This document shows positions 37,408 to 49,036 of a stretch of DNA of 64,000 nt, in pieces; the stretch's first letter is position 1; every line of letters starts with the position of its first letter. Origin of the DNA: Rosa chinensis (taxonomy: Eukaryota; Streptophyta; Magnoliopsida; Rosales; Rosaceae); NCBI RefSeq assembly GCF_002994745.2, contig NC_037092.1, positions 81,946,824-82,010,823 on the forward strand, written 5' to 3'. Position numbers and translations under genes: made by a program. The notes beneath the pieces were generated by a model, which was not told the origin of the DNA, made no database searches, and saw nothing but the letters and a program-made list of their open reading frames with translations.

Positions 37408-38352
37408 GTGGACCAAAGTCCACCTGCACCAAGCCGAAATTCAACGCGTGAACGATAGGCGTGGTAACTTAACCGCCTGGTTATGCAGAGAACCCAAATT
37501 CGCTGTTAGATCGCAAACCCAATCCGCCCTCTGCACAGAACCTCACTGCCAACATCGCTTCCCCATCTCCATCTACAACAGCACCACCTCCAAGGTCGAT
37601 GAGATTGTCAATCGTGCCTTGAACGAAGGCAACCTCTCTCTATCGTTCAGTTCAACCACGATCTCAGCTTCGACTCCCTCTCTCCGCCTGACCAGATATA
37701 CAATCGTTGCCACCACAACAACCATAAATTGGACAGCCAAGACTTTCGAACAGGAAGAAGAGATGTGACCACTACAAGCTTCTCCGCTTGAGTAGTCGAG
37801 ATTTTGTGCCCTAAAATTAGTTCTAATATGTTGTTAGTTATTATTATCTATGAATTTAATCAGGATTTGATTTTAGGCAATTGGGTTTTGTTTAGTTCTA
37901 GGATTTTGTATATAGTAGCTTTGGATATTCAAATTTGCGTAGAATTGTGTTGTTCTACAGCAACTTGAACCATGGAAGAAGAAGATGAGCAATGGCAGCA
38001 CAGAGGATTCTTTACCTGTGGCAAAGCGAAGAGCAATGGTAGCACAAAGGATTCTTCACCGGAAGGGGAATTCATCTGGGCTTAAGAGAAATAGGAGAAA
38101 TCAAAACCTGATGAAGTGAAGCCTAGTCTTCTTGTGAAAGCTTCATAGTTGAAACGTAATGCTCCAGAGAGTACTCAAGTCGACGACCGATATCCTCCGC
38201 CGCACCCTCTTGCGACACCTCTGCCACTGTGTCTCAACCGACGAGTTAATTGAAGTCACATTCCATCAGATCATTATTTCACTCTCCACAAAACCGCGCG
38301 TGAGAAGCACGTGTTCAATTTGACCGTGGTCCACCTGGACCATGATCCACAC
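37408..38352. mobile_element. Possible TIR element with GC-rich interior
   Basis: The ends GTGGACCAAAGTCCACCTG (37408 on) and the complement of the 38285-38352 end (GTGGATCATGGTCCAGGTGG) are alike over about 45 bp, both running into AAATT.AAC.CGTG. No target duplication was found. Interior ORF 37448-37768 (106 codons) has no family I recognise; GC content here is above its surroundings, as in captured exons. Confidence 0.35.
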
Positions 38353-38353
38353 G

Positions 38354-38762
38354 GTGCGTTTGGATGAGAAAATTATAAAATCCGTAAGAATTTATAAATG
38401 ATGGAATATTTAACTCTATCAATCTAAAATTCCATTAATTGCAATTTCTATTGTTTGGTTGCATATATTTAGGATTTGAAATGTGTAATAAATTAATAAA
38501 GTTTAAAATAAATAAAAAGATAAAATAGAAAAAAGTCGTGTTTTAGAAATAAAAATTGAATACTGCAAATGAATTCGTAAATGACACCTATTTTGGTGGA
38601 AATTGAAGTGAGAAATTTAAATAGCGAGTTCCTTCGTTTTTTTCCACAGAGAAATTTAAAATTTCCAATCTGATAATGCCAAACGAGGGAATTGGTTTTT
38701 AGGAATTATGAAATCCTCACTTTCAATTAAATTCCATCATTTTTTCCCTCATCCAAACACAC
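38354..38762. mobile_element. MITE-like inverted-repeat element, about 410 bp
   Basis: The ends GTGCGTTTGGATGAG and CTCATCCAAACACAC are inverted copies. The AT-rich interior has no ORF. The target duplication is not clear, so the superfamily is unassigned. Confidence 0.5.
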
Positions 38763-39473
38763 TCCGTAGAATTTTCAGGAAAACTAGGCTATGATATGAA
38801 AATTAGATTTTAGTAGGGTTTTGTAACATTTCAAATTAAAAGAACGGGAGAGGATCCTCTCCTAAGTTATGTTTTTGCCTGAGCTTCCTGAGTTTTGAAT
38901 TAGCTGAAGACACGTGGCTCTCTCGATTCTAATGGTCTACACTTCCTCTTTTTCTTCAGAGCCACTATGTTTCTTTCCTTTCTCTCTCCTGTTCTTCTTT
39001 CCTACGCTGTTCTTCTTTAAAGAAAGTGTGTGTAGTGCAAATGCTGCCATCGTGATCTGCAACAAGATGAGAAGATGGGTTTTCAATTGATTTTTTTTTT
39101 TTCGGGTAGATAATTTTTTGCGTGTTACGGTACATCTTTGAATATGGGTTTTCAAAGTTCAAGTGAGAAGATGAACTTGAACCCACCCTTTATAGTTGCG
39201 ATTTGACAATGGAAGGCAATTGAAGTGTTTGAGGGTCAGGTCTTGTAGTGAGAATTTCAATTGGATGGCGATGAGAATAGCAATTGGGTCAACTGGACTA
39301 GAATGGGACAATGAAAAACTGGATTTTCTGGAAGGGTTTTTGTTTTCCAGTTTTTGGGTTACCTATCTACTTTGGAGATTCATAAAAAGAAAAAATAATG
39401 TGTTTTTGCTATGTGCTGTGAATATGTGATGAAGCCACTTTTTCTTTTTCTATAATGAAAGGGTTATTGATGC

Positions 39474-40610
39474 TGAAATTACAAAATGGATGTATGTAAT
39501 TCTCAACTAACGGAACTGATCAATATGTCAACAACTTTAGAAATCAGTCTTAGGAGTGCAGGCCAGTTCGCACCCTAATACAGGATAGCAACACAACTTG
39601 AATCCTAAACGAAACTGCCGATCAATCTTAATAATTCTAACGATGTTATGCTTTACTCAATTAGCCAAATCATTCAAAGTAAACTCATCACACATAACAC
39701 AAGATCTGTTGACGCAGTAAAACCCTCCAAAGAGGTAAACAACTGCGGGCACTATGCCGGTGAACAATCCACTATATGAATATGAAAGTACATAAAGATC
39801 TTACACAACTCATCTACTAGAACCAATCTAGTGGGCAGCGGTGTCTCCTCGTCTTTGCTACTTCCAAATCAGCGACCTTGTTCTCCTTTGTCAATCTTAA
39901 GATGGCACAACTCTCACCTCGGTTGTCAATCACCTTAAGGCACAAATCATGCATGAACTACCAACACACATGAAGCATAAAACCAGAAAACTTTTTGATA
40001 GAAAAAGTTTGAGATTTGATAATCCTTCAAGAGCTAAACAAGGAACAGCTCATGAAGAATTCTCAACAACAATTTTGGCTCAATACTTTCTGAGGATGAA
40101 AGATCAGAAAGCTTTTTATAAACGTAGTAGTAATTTGTTTTCTGTTCTGGTGCACAAACCTTAACAACGTGAAAAACACACACATATATATATATAAGAT
40201 ATGAATCAACTAGGGTCTCCTAGGGTTTCTTCTACAGAAAGGCTTTTCAAAAGAGGTTTCAAAAGAGGTTTTTATCCATGGATTAAAATCAGACATTTAA
40301 AAGGAAAAGCCCATAAACCAATTTAAGAAAGTTTGAATCCTTTGGATAAAACCTTCCAAAAATTCGCATATCAACACCTTAGGATTGAAAAGATTTTCGC
40401 ATCCTACAATAGGATTTAAAGACAAGTTCAGTCCTAACCACTTGACAAGCATGCACATGTATGCAAGACATACCTGATTGATGAGAGTTGTGCCTGAAGC
40501 TTGAAGCATTCCATTCTTTCAAGGATCCAAGAGGAGAAAGCTATTACAAAAAACATGACTCTTGGTTGTTGCGCTTAGGAAATGCCAATCAAATAAATAT
40601 TGCACTAACA
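39474..40610 (-). repeat. 3' LTR of the gag-only retrotransposon
   Basis: On the minus strand it starts TGTTAGTGCAATATTTATTT and ends TGTAATTTCA. It is nearly identical to 44758-45894, with equal length. Confidence 0.93.
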
Positions 40611-41491
40611 ATCTCCCCCTTTGGCATTTCCTAGGCAAAACAACATATACATTTAATCATACACAATAGTTGATCCTATACTACCATGACCAATAAATAT
40701 GAACTTCCAAGTTGTAATCTGCACACAAAAAACATAACACCCTTGAAGAACATGTATGGTTGAAGTAGTGTAAGCATAAGCATATGGAACATTAAGAACA
40801 TTAAACTTCCAATCTCTCCCCCTTTTTGCCTGGAAAGGACAAAGGGACCAAAGCATATTGTGCATAAGATTTCACTCCCCCTAAATTCAATACTCATGTA
40901 TTGGTAGCAGCGGAAACAAACATTAATCAGGGGGCTAGGAATAAAATGTCAAACTGATCCTGCAATAGAATTGAGCCTCCAAACACCCTTGAATATCAGT
41001 ATGTTATGACAAATTTCAAAAGATCAAGAAGAATAGTGTATATGTTTGAACCAAGGTAACCTGCACTTTGTAGCAGACATAATTAAGAAGAACCAAGCAA
41101 AGATGATGCATGAGACAGACCATTACCACACACAGAGCAATCAAGCAGAGCTTTTCCAAGATAACATCAACATGAACACTTCTCAAGAGCATCAACCAGC
41201 AGATTTAAAAGAGAGCAGGTCTCAGTAACGAAACACTATTTATTTCAAAACCAAATTGGTTTAGGGTACTAAAAGTGCTATGCTGAAAAGTGAACCCAGA
41301 TCATCAGAGGCTTTAGAGAGAGTATCACTAAAAGGCACAATATATATATAAATGGAGACATGATCTATGAGGGCGCATTGAGCGTTGAGCAACTGATATA
41401 CATTTTTTATTTTTTTTTGTTGCGACCCCCGCTTTCCTTTTTTCTTTAATTAATTTTTTTTTTAACAGAAAGATCATGAGTCAAACCATCC

Positions 41492-41655
41492 CCGTTTCGA
41501 CCTGAAACACACTAGCTTTACAAGGCAGGTGTTCTATCTACATTTGGAGATAGCCTGACTTGCCTAGACCACCACCGTTTCGACCTGAAACACTCTAGCT
41601 TTACAAGGCAGGTGTCCCATCTACATTTGGTGGTAGACTGGATGTCTCCTTAAAG
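41492..41655 (-). repeat. Two 82-bp tandem units resembling tRNA arms
   Basis: Both units contain, on the minus strand, CACCTGCCTTGTAAAGCTAG, which looks like an anticodon arm with loop CTTGTAA (anticodon TGT, Thr). A GTTTC/GAAAC hairpin follows, where a T arm would be. The second unit also has CTACCACC and GGTGGTGG at its ends, as an acceptor stem would. They lie in the untranslated part of the retrotransposon. They are not credible functional tRNAs, because the T loop and D arm are non-standard. Confidence 0.4.
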
Positions 41656-42364
41656 AACAACTGGTGCCATTACAAGAGTGATAACTCGGTCTGCATACCC
41701 CACTCAACATCTTAGGTGTGCAAGTGCAAGAGACAAAGCAAGGCTTCAGTTGCCATAAACACAAGAAGGGAGGGAAAAGAATAGGGTTTAATTCTGGACC
41801 TTTAAACACTCAAACAGCAAGAACATATCACTACAGGAGAAGGCCAAGTGATTTAACTAAATCTCGGTTCATGAGTTGCTCTTGAGGTGATAATGTACGA
41901 CAATGCACATATTAGGATTGCAACAGAACACGCATCCTAAACTAGGATTGAAATAAACCTGGAATCCTAAATGCAGAAATAGCAACACATATGCAGATAG
42001 TCAAGTAACTCGAACCTAAATGAGGACAACAATGATCAAATCTATACTACATGCAAACACACAGCTGCTACAAACACAAGTTAAAACAGGAAACCAACTT
42101 TGACCACAAATTCTAATGAATCTCTTGAAATTGTCAACACATACTTGATACAAGGGCATTGAAAGTTGGCATTCATTTAACATGAACTCAAGTACAAGAG
42201 AACTTCTTTGAGCACCATTTAAAACACCACATGATATGTTCATATTATTAACCTTACCTGTCAACTTACCACAAGATAGATTGGATTAACCTGATTCACA
42301 CATTCAGTAACACCATTGTGAAATTTTCCAAGACATTGAGTTGTTGATACCAAAGTTCCAGACC

Positions 42365-42395
<31 letters not shown>

Positions 42396-42796
42396 TTGGC
42401 AACCTAGCTTTCTTTGGAAATTGAGCATCCAAGCATTCATCCATTAATCCTGCAACTCAACACTCTCAAACAGAAATACCCGTGAGGCATGGTATGGTAT
42501 GATATAAAATCAAAACATACACTTCAGTTTTTTTTTTTTTTAAAATAAAGTCCCTACAAAAACAAAACCCAAAAAGAGAAAAGAACATCCATATAGAAAA
42601 ATGCAGAAATAAACACAAGCTACTAAGATCTTAGGATTGAAAAGCATATTCAGTCCTAACAAACCAGAAAATATTAGCAATAAGAAAACTAATGTAAACA
42701 GAAAGACACTACTCCCCCTATATATGTGCTTATGATGGAAAAATCATGCTATTGGCAACCAAGAATATATTTTTCACAAGCACATATTGGAGGAGT

Positions 42797-44640
42797 TCAC
42801 TTACCTGTATGTGGAAGCTTAGAGAGATGAGGTTCTTTTCGTATCCAGACTTGCTTCATCTTGGGCACAGGTGAGAATGGAACCGAAACAAGTCTTGCTA
42901 TCTTATTTACTTCTTTCAAAAGAGATTCCAGCTTTTCTTGAAGATGTTCTTTCTTTTTGTTCATGAGTGGCTTCTTGTCATTCGAAGAATTCTTTCTTAG
43001 TTGATTGCACCTCGGTCTTATATGTCCTCTCTTTCCACAATGATGACACACATGCACAAAATTTCTTGGCTTATCATTTTGCTTGGGTGGAATTGGGAGA
43101 GAAGCTTGAGAACTGGATTGCATAGTGGCCTTTACAAACTTCACAGGTTCAACCTTTGATGTGGATTCACCCGTGTATCCCAACCCACTTTTGTCACTAG
43201 CTTTCTTTCCACTGGTTAGAAGATTATCCAACTTTTTGCCACTTGAGAGGATACAACCAGCCTTAATCTTCACCTACTCTAGCTCACATATTAAGCATGC
43301 CTTCTCATTTTTCAAAACTTCCACCTGATCACACCTTTCTTGAAATTTTTGCTGAAGAGATTGAAAGTCATTCACCAGGGACATTCTCACTTCATTACCT
43401 ACTTCTAACTGGGATTGAAAACCAGCTTCAATCCTATTGATATCTTTCTTTAAACTCTCCACCAAAGCAGTCAATTCTTGATTCTTTTGTTTCAAAATCT
43501 CAGAAGCATCTGACAATGCAATGTATTGCTGCAAGACTTCCTCAAGATCTGGTTCATCACCTTCAGCTCCTTCAACAGTTGTCGTCAAGCCAACCAAAGC
43601 CACTACACTGCAATCATCATCTAATGTTGAATCAACATCAGAATCTCTGTCACTCCAGGTCACATTCAAAACCTTGTTTCGACTACCCTTAGCTTTCCTC
43701 AGGGTATTTGCACATTCAGAAGCTATGTGTCCAAACCCTTCACATGAAAAACACTTTGGAGCATTGTTGTTTCTTTTTTCATGTGCTCTTTCAAACCTTA
43801 AAACCTTATTACCCGGCTTTTATTTTATTCTTGTATTCTTGGAGCTTGAGTCAAACCTTGATTCACTTCTTTTGGATTTCCTATCCTTGAGAAATTTTCT
43901 GAATTTTCTTGTGACAAGATCAATTTCATCTTCATCAGCATCCTCTTCATCTGTTGACTCATCTTCAATGTCTTTCTTCACTTTAAGAGCTATGCTTTTG
44001 CTCTTCATTTCATCAGGGAGTTCCATCTCATATGTGGTTAAGTTTCCAATCAATTCTTGCAGATTATAGGTATTCAGGTCCTTCGACTCTTGAATGGCTA
44101 TCTTCTTGGAATGATATTTCATAGGAAGAGACCTGAGTATTTTCTTGACTATTCTGTGCTGAGGTATGAGATCTCCTAAGTTGAAACAACCATTCACAAC
44201 AACACTGAGCCTAGCATAGAAATCAGCAAACTTGTCATCATCACCCATCTTCATATTTTCAAATTGCTGGATAAGTTGCTGAAGCTTGGATTCTCGAACA
44301 GTTGTAGTGCCTTCATGAGTAACTTGGAGAATATCCCATGCTTGCTTTGCAGAGTAACAATGAGAAATAAGCTGAAATTTATCAGAGGATACCGCTGTGA
44401 AGATAGAGTTTAATGCTTTCTGATTATTTGTACTCTTGGTATTCTCATCTATAGTCCATTCACTCATCGGCTTCTTAACTTTGGCTTCAACAGTAGAACT
44501 GCCCTCTCCAATCTCTTTTGTGTCAACTTTTTCAGTCTTAGTTGGATACTCCCAACCACTTTCAATAACAGCCCATACAGCTACATCCTTTGCCCACAAA
44601 AAAGCTTTCATCTTAGCCTTCCATGCTGCATAGTTGGTTT
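42797..44640 (-). pseudogene. Copia gag polyprotein (UBN2 domain and two zinc knuckles) with two in-frame stops
   Basis: A single reading frame on the minus strand. The N-terminal UBN2-type gag region includes YAAWKAKMKAFLWAKD, KQAWDILQVTHEGTTTVRES and LIQQFENMKMGDDDKFADFY. It is followed by an acidic stretch, a first CX2CX4HX4C knuckle (CFSCEGFGHIASEC) at about 43700-43745, a coiled-coil-like segment, and a second knuckle (CHHCGKRGHIRPRC) at about 43015-43060. TAA at 43820-43822 and TAG at 43274-43276 interrupt the frame; no frameshift is needed. There is no clear initiator ATG before MKAFLW near 44611. The second knuckle and the tail ending SKLPHTGK are where an integrase-bearing relative would continue into pol, but the frame stops at 42797. 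Confidence 0.88.
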
Positions 44641-44757
44641 TGTCATCAAGGAACGGAGGGTGACTTGTTGACCCAGCTGCACGATCACTTATACCTTCTA
44701 TTCTGTTTCTTTTGAGGATCTCACTAAGTCCGTCTAGTGACCTGCTCTAATGCCAAT

Positions 44758-45894
44758 TGAAATTACAGAATGGATGTATGTAATTCTCAACTAACGGAAC
44801 TGATCAATATGTCAACAACTTTAGAAATCAGTCTTAGGAGTGCAGGCCAGTTCGCACCCTAATACAGGATAGCAACACAACTTGAATCCTAAACGAAACT
44901 GCCGATCAATCTTAATAATTCTAACGATGTTATGCTTTACTCAATTAGCCAAATCATTCAAAGTAAACTCATCACACATAACACAAGATCTGTTGACGCA
45001 GTAAAACCCTCTAAAGAGGTAAACAACTGCGGGCACTATGCCGGTGAACAATCCACTATATGAATATGAAAGTACATAAAGATCTTACACAACTCATCTA
45101 CTAGAACCAATCTAGTGGGCAGCGGTGTCTCCTCGTCTTTGCTACTTCCAAATCAGCGACCTTGTTCTCCTTTGTCAATCTTAAGATGGCACAACTCTCA
45201 CCTCGGTTGTCAATCACCTTAAGGCACAAATCATGCATGAACTACCAACACACATGAAGCATACAACCAGAAAACTTTTTGATAGAAAAAGTTTGAGATT
45301 TGATAATCCTTCAAGAGCTAAACAAGGAACAGCTCGTGAAGAATTCTCAACAACAATTTTGGCTCAATACTTTCTGAGGATGAAAGATCAGAAAGCTTTT
45401 TATAAACGTAGTAGTAATTTGTTTTCTGTTCTGGTGCACAAACCTTAACAACGTGAAAAACACACACACATATATATATAAGATATGAATCAACTAGGGT
45501 CTCCTAGGGTTTCTTCTACAGAAAGGCTTTTCAAAAGAGGTTTCAAAAGAGGTTTTTATCCATGGATTAAAATCAGACGTTTAAAAGGAAAAGCCCATAA
45601 ACCAATTTAAGAAAGTTTGAATCCTTTGGATAAAACCTTCCAAAAATTCGCATATCAACACCTTAGGATTGAAAAGATTTTCGCATCCTATAATAGGATT
45701 TAAAGACAAGTTCAGTCCTAACCACTTGACAAGCATGCACATGTATGCAAGACATACCTGATTGATGAGAGTTGTGCCTGAAGCTTGAAGCATTCCATTC
45801 TTTCAAGGATCCAAGAGTAGAAAGCTATTACAAAAAACATGACTCTTGGTTGTTGCGCTTAGGAAATGCCAATCAAATAAATATTGCACTAACA
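44758..45894 (-). repeat. 5' LTR of the gag-only retrotransposon
   Basis: It has the same length as its partner. Differences include single-base changes near 44767 and 45012 and the CA/TA repeat near 45465. It should contain the promoter that drives the gag transcript leftward. Confidence 0.93.
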
Positions 45895-46278
45895 GATGCC
45901 CTTTGTTATTTACTTGTTAATAGTTTTTAGGCAATGGATCGAACCACTGGACATTGAATAATCTTCACTTCCAAAAGCGGAGAGAGAGACTGGGCACTTT
46001 AGAGTTTAGAGAAAGAGTTTCCCGAATACTTTTAATAAAAAGAAAATAGAAAATGAGTGAAAATAGAAGGCAAAAGCAATATGAGCCCTTAGAGGAGAAG
46101 AAGAACAGCGAAGGAAAGAACAACAGGAGAGAGAAAGGAAAGAAACATAATGGCTCTGAAGAAAAAGAGGAAGTGCTGACCATTAGATTAGAGAGAGCCA
46201 TGTGTCTTCATCTAATTCAAAGCTTAAGAAGCTCAGGCAAAAACATGGCTCAGGAGAGGATCCTCTCCCTAAAAGAAT

Positions 46279-47473
46279 TGGGCACCCTTTAGCCACAACC
46301 CCTGGTACTGTAGGACAACTTGCCAAAGGACAGTGATCATCATTGGTCAAACCCCACCAGACACCGGTCCGAGCTGAATCCTTGGATTGAAGAGTGAAGT
46401 ATAGTGGAACTGCCATAAGAGCAAGTTCAGCGGTATCCATTTGCCCGGGCAAAAGCTGGGAATGATGATGTGTTGACTAGCCATTATCAAAAACACTCCT
46501 CCACCGGTTGTGTTTTGACCAGCTATAGTTTGTCTTTTGATGACCCAGGCCATGAAAAAAGCCAACAGACTGACTAATTTCTTGACCCAGCATGCCCAGC
46601 TGCCAGCATGCATGTGAGCTGATGTCAGCGACCGAAAGTAGAGAGAGACATAGAGCAGAAGATGCGTGCAGGCAACGTCTTCTGCTCTCATTGGTGCGCA
46701 CCAATGAGAGCAGAAGACGCGCCGCAATTGCTGACCGCTGCTGGAATTCGATGAACAGTATCCGATAAACAGTAAAAATAAACAGTGAAATTACACACAC
46801 ACAAAAAAAAAAACCATTACTGAACAGTGAAAAATGAACAATGAAATTATATGAACAGTGAAAAAATGAACAATGTTGACCAGGCAAGAAAAAAACGGGT
46901 GGAAATCCATGTCCAGTGGCAGTGAACAGTAACTTGACTGGTCGAATTCTTGACTTTTCGACCTTGACATTTCTTGACTACGGGTGAACTAGCTCTAAAG
47001 GCAACTCCGGCATCCAAAGCAACTGATAGAATATAGTTATACCTATCCCATCATGCCTCATATTTTCTGTAAACATAGAAGTTGAAGAAAATTCCAACTG
47101 CCAACCAAGACAAGTAGTTGACAGCTCTAGCAGGTGGCATGTCACCTGTTGCTCCTAGGATTATAGGCATGTGTATGAGCTTAGACCTTTTATAGGGAAA
47201 TTTGCGTGGGAGCAACCAAACCGGAACAGGTGCAACTAAGCCGATGAGGAAGAACTAGTTCACCTCCGGGTGGATGCCTTTATTGGTGAGCATTCTGAGT
47301 GGACCTATGTCTCCCCATGTGATTGAGGCATTGTAGAGCACATCATCACCGGGACTTGTCCATGGACTTCGCTTTGGAAACTTTGATACATCACAGATGT
47401 TTTCGACATCTGCAGTGAGAAGCCACCAAGCTGTTGCAAAGTATACAGTTGAAGCAACTAGTGTTCCAGCCAA
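46279..47473 (-). pseudogene. Truncated OPT pseudogene: last exon only, split by a MITE
   Basis: This matches only exon 7 (621 nt) of the three OPT genes. It begins at 47473 after a TAG acceptor with [19 protein letters not shown], continues to about 46996, is interrupted by a MITE, resumes at about 46418 with PLYFTLQSKDSART, and ends with [12 protein letters not shown] at 46279. A TAG replaces Trp near 47258 and a TGA replaces Trp near 47058. The normal stop codon is destroyed by the adjoining MULE. The six upstream exons are absent from the window. It is a dead partial duplicate of the OPT array, about 14 kb from OPT-C. Confidence 0.92.
46419..46995. mobile_element. Tourist/PIF-Harbinger-like MITE, 577 bp
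   Basis: Ends GAGCAAGTTCAGCGGTA and the complement of the right end (GAGCTAGTTCACCCGTA) are inverted repeats, and TAA is duplicated at 46416-46418 and 46996-46998. Removing the element plus one TAA restores the OPT reading GVAFMAVPLYF, which fixes the borders. Inside are a 44-nt perfect palindrome (46676-46719) and several copies of TGAACAGTGAA-type words (46745-46945). Confidence 0.82.
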
Positions 47474-48175
47474 CTAAAATGTAGGAAAATGAGGAATAGA
47501 TAAAGTGATTATAACTTTTTATCAGACATAGCCTCACATAGGACAACCATATTCTTGACGTACTCTGACAACATTTTGACTACTTTGAGTTTGAGTGCTC
47601 GTGAGATGAGTACTTCCTCTTTCCATTAGGGGTTAATAATGCTCTAGTTGCATCTACTGCTCAACTTGCGGCTAGTGCAGTAAGTGGATTAGTGCACTTA
47701 GTTGATAATATTGTAATTCTTGCATTTGAGCCTACTCGTACAAATGTTGGAACTAGTATGGATAATGAGAATTTATCTCTTCCAATTTGGCATGACATGG
47801 TTGGCAAGCAGCATGTTGTAGAGAGCCTTTTCCATATGAGGTGACGAAGTTTCAAAGATGATAAGTTTTGTGAGTACACTATAATTAAGCAACTGAAGAA
47901 GAAATCAAGTGAATCAGATACTCCTGCTAAGAAGTTTCAAGTTAGATACCCTTCGAGGAATATGGCGCCCAACGTGAAGGTTAATTTTTTCTTTTTCTAG
48001 TATTTTTTTTTTTTTTTGAGAATTTTCTCTTAATTTCCTATGTTGCTCTGATTTCTTTATTTGGTATTAGTCATTCAATCCTGTTTTTGTTCGAGGGGTT
48101 TCAGTTTTAATGTTTTGCCCTATTTTTGTTTCTCTTAATAAACTTTACTCGCTTTGTTGAGTTTCATTAATAATA
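47474..48175 (+). other. Intergenic with a degraded coding-like stretch
   Basis: Plus-strand sequence 47635-47980 reads as NNALVASTAQLAASAVSGL, then VDNIVILAFEPTRTN, a TGA near 47842, then more open frame to NMAPNVK at about 47979. It has codon-like composition but no family I can name. It may be a fragment of a dispersed gene or transposon. The remainder shows nothing. Confidence 0.3.
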
Positions 48176-48441
48176 ACTAGACTCCAATCATACTCTATGG
48201 GTCTGGATAATTACGTGGGAAGTTATTCCATAGAATGTTGAGAAAATTGCTGCACATATTTTGTTTTTGATTTTTGATTTTTTTTGTTAAATTTTTTTCG
48301 TTTTTCTTTTATTTGTGCATTGACCATTTTGTTTTTTTTTTTTTAATATTCAGTTCAAATGTTTTTTAATATTTGAGGGATATTTTGGTAAAATTTTTCT
48401 GTTTTGGCAGACAAACTCTCTTCTCTTAATAATAGTATAGA
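48176..48441 (-). mobile_element. Possible short Helitron
   Basis: Read on the minus strand, it starts TCTATACTATTATTAAGA (very similar to the start of the element at 19074-19358) and ends in CTAGT, with A and T as outer neighbours. The hairpin before CTAGT is weak. Confidence 0.45.
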
Positions 48442-49036
48442 TAATAATAATAAAACTCAACATGTTATAGAGCTTAGTGCCTCAATCATTACACGTCCAC
48501 AACGAAATGCATGATTTAGGCCTTTTATGCATAACCACGCTGAAAATGTCACATCAATGCTTGTCTTTAGATATCGAGGATAAATCAACTCTGTAAACTA
48601 CGCACCCACGAGCAAACCCGAAATTGATATCGATGTGACATCAATGTTTAAATACTCTAGAAGTAATCCAATTATGATGTAACCTTCTTTGCTTTTGCTT
48701 AATTTTCATTAACATCACCAGACTTAGGTATGACAAATAGATCTCAATGCATTGTATTAGAAACCAAACTGTTGCGGTCCATCGGTTCTTAGATCATCTG
48801 CACATAGACAAGCATCATGAACCGAAAAGGTTGCACAGAAGTAAGGTCTAAACTTCTTCTGTTTTTTTAGAATAGATACCCTTTATTAGTCCATAAAAAT
48901 AGACTACATTTTGTCTGGTTATGGAACTACTGCCAGGAATATTAGACATGTTAATTACTGGACTATCATCCTCGATGAAACACATGAGCCAAGAAGGCCC
49001 AACTCCGAACAGGCCTGAGTTGATTCCACTCAGAAA

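Larger units (their letters stand above)
39474..45894 (-). mobile_element. Gag-only Copia-type LTR retrotransposon (TR-GAG-like), full length
   Basis: Two LTRs of 1137 bp each (39474-40610 and 44758-45894) differ at only a handful of positions, indicating a recent insertion. GATGC is duplicated at 39469-39473 and 45895-45899. Orientation is minus: the primer-binding site next to the right LTR reads TGGCATTAGAGCAGG, close to the complement of initiator tRNA-Met, and the polypurine tract AAAGGGGGAGAT abuts the left LTR. The internal 4147 bp encode gag only. I found no protease, integrase, reverse transcriptase or RNase H, so it depends on a helper for movement. Confidence 0.93.
38846..46269. 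mobile_element. Non-autonomous MULE, about 1 kb, split by an LTR retrotransposon
   Basis: Inverted ends of about 180 bp (38846-39020 and 46085-46269) begin GGGAGAGGATCCTCTCC, itself palindromic. Target duplication is TAAAAGAAC at 38837-38845 and TAAAAGAAT at 46270-46278, 9 bp with one mismatch. Without the nested retrotransposon (39474-45894) the element is about 1 kb. The interior (39180-39430) has a 77-codon ORF with no known domain. It inserted exactly at the stop codon of an OPT pseudogene to the right. Confidence 0.85.

Noticed and set aside
40297..40509. Matching 70-codon ORFs in both LTRs (also 45581-45793)
   Set aside because: They duplicate only because the LTRs are identical, and there is no domain; the same holds for 39949-40164 and 45233-45448.
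46419..46995. 8-9 bp target duplication (TAAGAGCAA / TAAAGGCAA) suggesting a hAT or MULE
   Set aside because: The outer bases belong to the inverted repeat itself; a TAA duplication restores the OPT reading frame exactly.
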